From DASWIG01 sp965371445 (lineage in GTDB: Bacteria > Acidobacteriota > Thermoanaerobaculia > Multivoradales > J023), in contig CBDUYN010000280.1 in the NCBI GenBank assembly GCA_965371445.1, positions 1-9,263 of the forward strand: a DNA stretch of 9,263 nt. The letters are read 5' to 3'. Made by a program: the position numbers and the translations under genes. A model generated the notes under the pieces. The model ran no database searches and had not been told where the DNA came from. It saw only the letters and a list, made by a program, of their open reading frames with translations. Below, in pieces: positions 4,805 through 9,263 of this stretch. Numbering within the stretch: the first letter of the stretch is position 1; every line of letters begins with the position of its first letter.

Positions 4805-5020
4805 CAGCCCGTGGTGAAAGTCCCCAGCGTCTGCGTGAAGATCCCCGCGGACTGCGTCCGCGGGGAAATCCCCCTAGCCCCCTTTCCTAAAGGGGGGATA
4901 AGAACCAGATCCGGAATCCGGTCCCCCCTTTAGGAAAGGGGGTTAGGGGGATTTCCTGGCAGGCCTGAGCCTGCCAGGGGTCCTGCCGCTGACGGTATGA
5001 CTTTCACCACGGGCTGCTAG
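4801..5020. mobile_element. 220-bp palindromic MITE-like element
   Basis: The ends are a perfect 22-bp inverted repeat: CTAGCAGCCCGTGGTGAAAG plus TC (4801-4822) against 4999-5020. CTAG at both tips may be a 4-bp target duplication, in which case the element itself is 4805-5016. Inside are three further stems: a perfect 10-bp hairpin (4843-4852 with 4856-4865), a long palindrome (4864-4956) and another perfect 10-bp hairpin (4955-4964 with 4969-4978). There is no ORF of note. It is non-autonomous; the transposase family cannot be named from these ends alone. It supplies the stop codon of the preceding gene. Confidence 0.75.
4864..4956. repeat. Long near-perfect inverted repeat, 35-base arms
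   Basis: Arms 4864-4898 and 4922-4956 match at 34 of 35 positions (only G4877 against its partner differs, and that would still pair G-U in RNA on one strand). The arm has the form GGAAATCCCCCTAGCCCCCT followed by TTCCTAAAGGGGGGA. The 23-base loop contains a small CCGGA-A-TCCGG hairpin (4911-4921). The AAATCCCCCTAACCCCCTTT type of sequence recurs as an intergenic repeat in many bacteria. As RNA it would form a very stable stem and could end transcription from either side. Confidence 0.85.
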
Positions 5021-5196
5021 CGCTCTAGCCGCTTCTACTGCGGCCAACCAACCCGGCATCGCCTGGTACCGCGAGGCGTGTAGGATGACCGGCAAATCTG
5101 GCCGAGATGGACGCGCTGGCGTCCGGCGATCAGATCGTGTATGCTCTGAGAGCTTTCCCGGTCCCCGGGGGGCGACCACTAAGGAGACCACCACCG
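5021..5196. promoter_or_regulatory. Upstream region of the protease gene: -10 box and ribosome binding site
   Basis: TATGCT at 5140-5145 is a good -10 box; the best -35 candidate, CTGGCG (5116-5121, 18-base spacer), is weak. The message would have a leader of about 45 bases. AAGGAG at 5181-5186 lies 10 bases before ATG 5197 and decides the start. No operator or riboswitch is apparent. Confidence 0.55.
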
Positions 5197-6783
5197 ATGC
5201 CCAGACGCCTGTTGCTTGCCTTCCTTCCACTTGTCGCCGTCGCACCGCTCCTCGCCGCGGGCGAGCCTACGCCGGCCGCGCCTCAGCCGCTTCGTCCCAC
5301 CGGCGCTCGGCCGCGGATCGTCAACGGGGTGACGACCACGGCCTACCCGTCGACCGTGGCGATCGTGGGCTCGGCGGACAACCTGATGTTCTGCAGCGGT
5401 ACGCTGATCGGCTGCGAGACCGTCCTGACGGCCGCGCATTGCGTCTGCGTCGACGACGGAGCGGGCGCCGACTGCCAGCCGGGAGGGGCGAAGCGCCTCG
5501 ATCCGTCGCAGCTCGTGGTCTACGCACAGCACGGCGGCATCTACGACGTCGCGGAGATCACGGTACCCGCGGGCTACGTCTTCGGAGTCGGGAGCGACGT
5601 CGCGCTGCTCCGGCTGGCGAAAAGCATCAACGGAATCGCCCCGACGCCGATCAACACCCTCGCGGATCCGCCCGACGGCACCCCGGGGACGATCGTCGGC
5701 TACGGCCAGACGGACGGCAACGTGGACGACTTCGGCTTGAAGCGGGTCGGCCAGGTGGAAACGACCCGTTGCCTCACCGTGACCGACGCGCCCCACGTCT
5801 GCTGGCGCTTTACCGACCCGGTCGGCCCCGTGGGCGTGGACTCCAACACCTGCTCCGGAGACTCCGGAGGCCCCCTCTTCATAGACCTGGGCCAGGGGAC
5901 GGTGGTGGCCGGCGTCACCTCGGGCGGCATCAGCGACGACTGCCAGCCCTTCGACGACTCGTGGGACGCGAACGTCTACTACGAGCGCGGCTGGATCACC
6001 GGAAACGGCGGCTCCGACCTCGACTCGACGACCTGCGGCACGCTGCCCCAGGCCGGCGGGGCCAACGCACCGATCCTTTTTGGCGAGAGCACGGTCAACG
6101 CCTCGAACCCCGAGCGCACCTTCACGTTCGACGTGCCGTCGGGAGCGACGGCGCTGCGCATCACGTTGAACGCCGAGGAGGGGCCGCTCAACTCGCTCAC
6201 CGACGTCGACCTTTTCGTTCGAGCCGGGTCGCCGGCCACCACCGAGAGCTTCGACTGCTCGTCGGAGCTTTCGGGAGTCTACGAGGCCTGTGAGATCTCC
6301 GCCCCCGCGGCCGGCACCTGGCACGTCCTGGTGAGCCGCCTTGCCGGGCAGGGAAAGGTGCAGGTCACCGCGACGATTTTCGGTGTCGAGCCGAGCGGCA
6401 GCTGTACGAGCGATGAGACGACGCTGTGCGTCGACGACGAGCCGGGCGATGCGCGCTTCCGGATCACCGTCGACGTCGACACGGCGCTCGGCAACGGCTT
6501 CCAGGGTCCTGGCAGGGCCATCGCCCTCTCCTCACTGGGCATCCGGCGCGGTGGGCTCTTCTGGTTCTTTGATCCGACGAATCCGGAGCTTCTGCTCAAG
6601 GTCCTGAACGGCTGCGCCATCAACGGCAACTTCTGGGTGTTCTGGTCGGCCGGGACCAACGTCGGCATGGACGTCCGGGTCGAGGACACGACGACGGGCC
6701 GCAGCGTAACCTACAGCAACGCCGACGGCAAGCAGGCGGCCCCGGTGACCGACACCGGCGCTTTTACCTGCGACGGCTCCTAG
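5197..6783 (+). CDS. Secreted trypsin-like (S1) serine protease with PPC and C-terminal beta domain
   Basis: The 528-residue product begins with a signal peptide (LLLAFLPLVAVAPLLAAG, 5-22). A short propeptide ends at R40, before IVNG (41-44), the classical zymogen cleavage site. The S1 domain has the triad H81 (LTAAHC), D134 (DVALLRL) and S223 (GDSGGP), with several Cys for disulfides. The residue equivalent to trypsin D189, six before the catalytic Ser, is N217, so Arg/Lys specificity is not expected. Residues about 290-395 fit a pre-peptidase C-terminal (PPC) domain: FDVPSGATALRITL, DVDLFVRAG, and APAAGTWHVLV. Residues about 418-525 (FRITVDVDT, LFWFFDPTNPELLLKVL, NGNFWVFWSAGTNVGMDVRV) form a beta domain I have seen on other secreted acidobacterial proteins; it has no function I can name. 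The start is fixed by AAGGAG; a frame extending upstream to 5107 is not needed. It is transcribed alone. Substrate unknown. Confidence 0.93.
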   Translation: MPRRLLLAFLPLVAVAPLLAAGEPTPAAPQPLRPTGARPRIVNGVTTTAYPSTVAIVGSADNLMFCSGTLIGCETVLTAAHCVCVDDGAGADCQPGGAKRLDPSQLVVYAQHGGIYDVAEITVPAGYVFGVGSDVALLRLAKSINGIAPTPINTLADPPDGTPGTIVGYGQTDGNVDDFGLKRVGQVETTRCLTVTDAPHVCWRFTDPVGPVGVDSNTCSGDSGGPLFIDLGQGTVVAGVTSGGISDDCQPFDDSWDANVYYERGWITGNGGSDLDSTTCGTLPQAGGANAPILFGESTVNASNPERTFTFDVPSGATALRITLNAEEGPLNSLTDVDLFVRAGSPATTESFDCSSELSGVYEACEISAPAAGTWHVLVSRLAGQGKVQVTATIFGVEPSGSCTSDETTLCVDDEPGDARFRITVDVDTALGNGFQGPGRAIALSSLGIRRGGLFWFFDPTNPELLLKVLNGCAINGNFWVFWSAGTNVGMDVRVEDTTTGRSVTYSNADGKQAAPVTDTGAFTCDGS

Positions 6784-6807
6784 GGCGAATACAAGATTCG
6801 CCCCTAC
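6783..6807 (-). repeat. REP-like palindrome, unit A
   Basis: GGGCGAAT, loop ACAAG, ATTCGCCC, then CTAC. Read on the minus strand it is GTAGGGGCGAATCTTGTATT plus CGCCC. It begins on the last base of the protease stop codon. The 8-bp GC-rich stem could serve as a transcription end for the protease gene, although no T-run follows. Confidence 0.75.
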
Positions 6808-6833
6808 GGCGGGGGCCGATGGTACCGGGTATG

Positions 6834-6858
6834 GTAGGGGCGATCCTTGTGATCGCCC
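6834..6858 (+). repeat. REP-like palindrome, unit B, facing unit A
   Basis: GTAGGGGCGATCCTTGTGAT plus CGCCC, stem GGGCGATC/GATCGCCC around CTTGT. It shares the GTAGGGGCGA-x-CTTGT layout with unit A, in opposite orientation, with compensating changes in the stem (AAT/ATT against ATC/GAT). The pair sits between two convergent genes, the usual place for REP/BIME repeats mobilised by RAYT transposases; mobilisation here is inference. Confidence 0.75.
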
Positions 6859-6873
6859 ACTCCTTCGGAGACC

Positions 6874-8115
6874 TCAGCCCAGCCCATAGGTCGCAGGATG
6901 CCCGGTGTTGAAGACGACGACGAGCTCGCCGTCCTGGATCTCGCCTCGCCGGTAGAGCTCCTCGACGGCGAGAACCGTCGCAGCACCTTCGGGACCGACG
7001 AGAAGCCCCTCGCGGCTCATGAGCCGTTCGCGCGCCGGAGTGACGTCCTCCTCGGCGACGGCGACCGCGGCGCCACGGGTCTCCTTGAGAGCCCGCAGGA
7101 TCAGGAAGTCGGCGAGCGATCGCGGCACCCGCAGGCCCCAGACCGAGGTCTCCGGCTCCTCCCAGACCGGCGCCTCGTCGAGGCCCTTTTCCCAGGCCCG
7201 CACGAGCGGCGCGCAGCCCTTCATCTGGACGACGACGAAACGCGGCCGCCGCGCGTCGAGAAGCCCCAGGGCTTCGAGCTCGTCGAAGGCCTTGTGCATG
7301 CCGACGATCCCGGTCCCGCCACCGGTCGGGTAGACGATCCAATCGGGCAGCTCCCAGCCCATCTGCTCGGCGATCTCCAGGCCCAGGGTCTTCTTGCCCT
7401 CGACCCGGTAGGGCTCGCGAAAGGTCGAGACGTTGAAGTACTCGTCACCGAGCTCGCTCAGGTGGCGGCCGGCGTCGACCAGGGTGCCCGGCGCGGTCAC
7501 CACCTCGGCGCCGTAGCCCCGGCAGCGCCTCATGAGCAGCTCCGGCGAGTCCTCGGGCATGGCCACCCGCACCCGGAGCCCGGCCGCGGCGCCGTAGGCC
7601 GAGAGCGCCAGGGCCGCGTTGCCGGCGCTCGCCATCTCGAGCCCCGCGAGGCCCAGCTCCCGCGCTCGGTTGACCGCCATCGAGAGGCCCCGGTCCTTGA
7701 ACGAGCCGGTGGGATTGCCCGCCTCGTCCTTCATCCAGACCCGGCTCCCACCCGGTGCCGAGCGGCGCAGCTCGACGAGCGGCGTCGCCCCTTCGCCGAG
7801 GTCGATGCGGCCGTCGAAGTCGGCGAGCGGCAGGAGCTCCCGATAGCGCCACAGCGACCACGGACGCCGCCGCAAGGCATCGCTCCAGGCAACGCCCTGG
7901 CCCGGTTCCAGCTCATAGTCGACCAGCCAGGGTGCCCCGGCTGGCGAAAGGGTGGCCGGGCTATCGAGAGGCGCGGTCTCCCCGCTCCTGGGGCAACGAA
8001 GCCGCCGTGCCCACCTCGACGTGGGCGCGGCAGGTGTCGCGGATCGTGACATCTTGGCCTTCTTCCCGGCCTTTTGGCCCTCTGGAATCCTCTCGGGGGT
8101 GATTTGTGGAAACAT
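6874..8115 (-). CDS. thrC: Threonine synthase (PLP-dependent)
   Basis: Threonine synthase converts O-phospho-L-homoserine to L-threonine and phosphate, the last step of threonine synthesis, in the cytosol. The 413-residue product has the fold-type II PLP signature NPTGSFKDRG (134-143) with K140 forming the Schiff base. ASAGNAALALSAYGAAAG (162-179) is the substrate/cofactor Asn loop, and PTGGGTGIVG (263-272) the phosphate-binding glycine loop. The C-terminal GPEGAATVLAVEEL (374-387) is also typical. The N-terminal LRCPRSGE keeps one Cys of the short Cys motif seen in many relatives. ATG 8115 is preceded by GGAGAGGAG; an internal ATG at 8052 (residue 22) also has a purine-rich stretch and would remove an extension with no family match, so either start is possible. 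It is transcribed alone, convergent with the protease and divergent from the kinase. Close relatives acting on other hydroxy amino acid substrates cannot be fully excluded. Confidence 0.9.
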   Translation of the reverse strand: MFPQITPERIPEGQKAGKKAKMSRSATPAAPTSRWARRLRCPRSGETAPLDSPATLSPAGAPWLVDYELEPGQGVAWSDALRRRPWSLWRYRELLPLADFDGRIDLGEGATPLVELRRSAPGGSRVWMKDEAGNPTGSFKDRGLSMAVNRARELGLAGLEMASAGNAALALSAYGAAAGLRVRVAMPEDSPELLMRRCRGYGAEVVTAPGTLVDAGRHLSELGDEYFNVSTFREPYRVEGKKTLGLEIAEQMGWELPDWIVYPTGGGTGIVGMHKAFDELEALGLLDARRPRFVVVQMKGCAPLVRAWEKGLDEAPVWEEPETSVWGLRVPRSLADFLILRALKETRGAAVAVAEEDVTPARERLMSREGLLVGPEGAATVLAVEELYRRGEIQDGELVVVFNTGHPATYGLG

Positions 8116-8172
8116 CGCTCCTCTCCCTCTCGGGAGTTGATGCTACACTTTCCACCTGAAAACGACGGCGCT
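8116..8172. promoter_or_regulatory. Shared divergent promoter region of thrC and the kinase
   Basis: Only 57 bases separate the two start codons. On the plus strand TGCTACACT (8141-8149) looks like an extended -10 (TGn plus TACACT), placing the kinase message start about 18 bases before ATG 8173. No obvious -35 lies at 8121-8126. The minus-strand complement holds the thrC ribosome binding site (GGAGAGGAG, 8118-8126). The two promoters must overlap, so their use may be mutually affected. Confidence 0.45.
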
Positions 8173-9263
8173 ATGGACCAGATCGGCAAATACGAAATTC
8201 TCGACAAGATCGGCTCGGGCGGCTTCGCGGTCGTCTACAAGGGCTATGACCCCTTCATCAAGCGCCCGGTCGCGATCAAGGTGTGCTACTCGCGCGACGG
8301 GGAGACCCGCGAGCGGTTCAACCGCGAGGCGGAGATCGCCGGCCGGCTGGTGCACCGCCACATTACCACCGTCTACGAATTCGGTATCCACGAGCAGATG
8401 CCCTACCTCGTCGAGGAGTACCTGCCGGGCGAAGACCTGGCCCACGTGATCCGCCGCGGCAAGCCGGACACGGCCGAGGAGAAAATCAAGTACCTGGTGC
8501 AGATCGCGAGCGGCCTCGAGCACGCCCACTCCCAGGGCGTGATCCACCGCGACATCAAGCCCTCCAACATCCGGGTGCTCGACAACGGCCGGGTCAAGAT
8601 CATGGACTTCGGCACCGCCAAGATGGCCAACGTCGAGTCGAACCTCACCCAGACCGGCATGACCCTCGGCACGGTGGCCTACCTCTCTCCCGAGCGCCTC
8701 CTGGGCCAGGACACCGGATCGGCCAAGTCCGACATCTTCTCGCTCGGTGTGCTCGCCTACGAGATGCTCTCCTTTCGCCGCCCGTTCCCCGGCCGCTCGA
8801 TCCCCAACCTGATCGATCAGGTCCTGAACGCCGCTCCGGTGCCGCTCGAGGAGTCGTGGACCGAATGCCCGTCCGAGCTCGCCGATCTGGTCCACCGCTG
8901 CCTCCAGAAGGACCCGGGCAAGCGCTACGACTCCTGCACCGAGATCATCCGCGATCTGGAGCACATGCGCACCACGACGACCTCGGTGACCCAGGTCCAG
9001 CTCGACCCCTACGATTCGACCGACGTGACGATGGTGTCGTTCCAGGTCTCGGGGCTCATCGAGCGGGCCCGCCAGCAGCTTCGGCGCGGCAAGCTCCAGC
9101 GTGTCGAGATGCTCCTCGAAGAGGTCCTCGAGATGGACCCGGAGAACGAGGAGGCCAAGGCCCTGCACGCCGAATGCGACGCGTTGCTCCGGGAAACGGA
9201 GACGAGCAGCGAGCCGGCGGCCGGCGAACCGGCGGCCGGCGAACCGGCGGCCGGCGAACCGGC
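8173..9263 (+). CDS. Eukaryotic-type Ser/Thr protein kinase, partial (runs off the window)
   Basis: The frame is open from ATG 8173 to the window end (363 codons). The kinase domain spans about residues 7-270: glycine loop IGSGGFAVV (13-21), ATP-anchoring K36 in VAIK, helix-C E52, catalytic loop HRDIKPSN with D127, DFG at 145-147, and activation segment T-rich (LTQTGMTLGTVAYLSPERL) ending in SPE. All catalytic residues are present, so it should be active. After the domain comes RTTTTSVTQVQ, then a charged helical stretch, ERARQQLRRGKLQRVEMLL and VLEMDPENEEAKALHAECD, resembling a TPR-like hairpin. It ends here in EPAAG repeats, a flexible linker that probably leads to a further sensor or membrane part beyond the window. 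No membrane segment is seen yet. No strong ribosome binding site precedes the ATG; the start is chosen because GKYEILDKIGSG begins five residues later. Confidence 0.95.
   Translation, partial: MDQIGKYEILDKIGSGGFAVVYKGYDPFIKRPVAIKVCYSRDGETRERFNREAEIAGRLVHRHITTVYEFGIHEQMPYLVEEYLPGEDLAHVIRRGKPDTAEEKIKYLVQIASGLEHAHSQGVIHRDIKPSNIRVLDNGRVKIMDFGTAKMANVESNLTQTGMTLGTVAYLSPERLLGQDTGSAKSDIFSLGVLAYEMLSFRRPFPGRSIPNLIDQVLNAAPVPLEESWTECPSELADLVHRCLQKDPGKRYDSCTEIIRDLEHMRTTTTSVTQVQLDPYDSTDVTMVSFQVSGLIERARQQLRRGKLQRVEMLLEEVLEMDPENEEAKALHAECDALLRETETSSEPAAGEPAAGEPAAGEP
9211..9263 (+). repeat. 15-base tandem repeat inside the kinase gene
   Basis: GAGCCGGCGGCCGGC (9211-9225) is followed by GAACCGGCGGCCGGC at 9226-9240 and 9241-9255 and by a partial copy to the window end. 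Each unit encodes Glu-Pro-Ala-Ala-Gly in frame. Near-identical units suggest recent expansion; the number of copies beyond the window is unknown. Confidence 0.95.

Noticed and set aside
4801..4822. Assignment of the palindromic element to a named IS family
   Set aside because: The ends alone and a possible CTAG duplication do not single out one family, and no transposase is present.
5085..6293. Long open frames overlapping the protease gene on both strands
   Set aside because: Arg-rich shadow frames; the protease frame alone holds the signal peptide, triad and domain motifs.
6898..8049. Long plus-strand frame opposite thrC
   Set aside because: Antisense to the PLP and glycine-loop motifs; no recognisable domain.
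8143..9168. Long open frame on the minus strand opposite the kinase
   Set aside because: It is antisense to all kinase motifs and rich in His, Asp, Val and Leu, typical of a shadow frame of a high-GC gene.
1..9263. Integron integrase, attI, tRNA or rRNA genes
   Set aside because: None seen on either strand by reading the frames and looking for the usual motifs; no tool-based search was possible.

Overview
The window is a high-GC bacterial segment. A eukaryotic-type Ser/Thr kinase of the multi-domain signalling type, a secreted trypsin-like protease with a pre-peptidase C-terminal (PPC) domain and a second C-terminal beta domain, a DUF3857-type protein, Uma2 and mycofactocin-type SDR fragments and REP-like palindromes together point to Acidobacteriota or a similar soil/sediment lineage. 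That is an inference from gene content, not from a marker gene.

The window has two halves. The right half (about 5020-9263) is orderly: a secreted S1 serine protease (+), two facing REP-like palindromes, threonine synthase (-), and, divergent from it across 57 bases, a Ser/Thr protein kinase (+) that runs off the window edge inside a 15-base tandem repeat. The kinase is a clear gene.

The left half (1-5020) is a mosaic. It begins with a 144-bp non-autonomous element made of IS21-like ends (53-196). Next is a TIR-domain gene that loses its last part at an abrupt composition change (about 655) and continues into a high-GC, WD40-like tail. About 470 bases of high-GC sequence without a recognisable gene follow. 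Then comes an intact PIN toxin/antitoxin-like pair (1262-1914) followed 21 bases later by a good integron attC site (1936-1992). After the attC lies a frameshifted small membrane-protein gene, possibly the next cassette. From about 2440 to 3760 there is a run of gene fragments: antisense Uma2 core, nearly complete carboxymuconolactone decarboxylase-like gene, the last 37 residues of an SDR, the C-terminus of an MBL-fold hydrolase, a signal peptide, and the C-terminal part of a DUF3857/transglutaminase-like protein. The last ends on a stop codon supplied by a 220-bp palindromic MITE-like element (4801-5020).

The most interesting content is the orphan attC site with its toxin-antitoxin cassette in a lineage where integrons are little described, in a region with many deletion-like seams. 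No integron integrase, attI or second attC was seen. The seams could be real genome erosion around mobile DNA or an assembly artefact; read mapping would decide.
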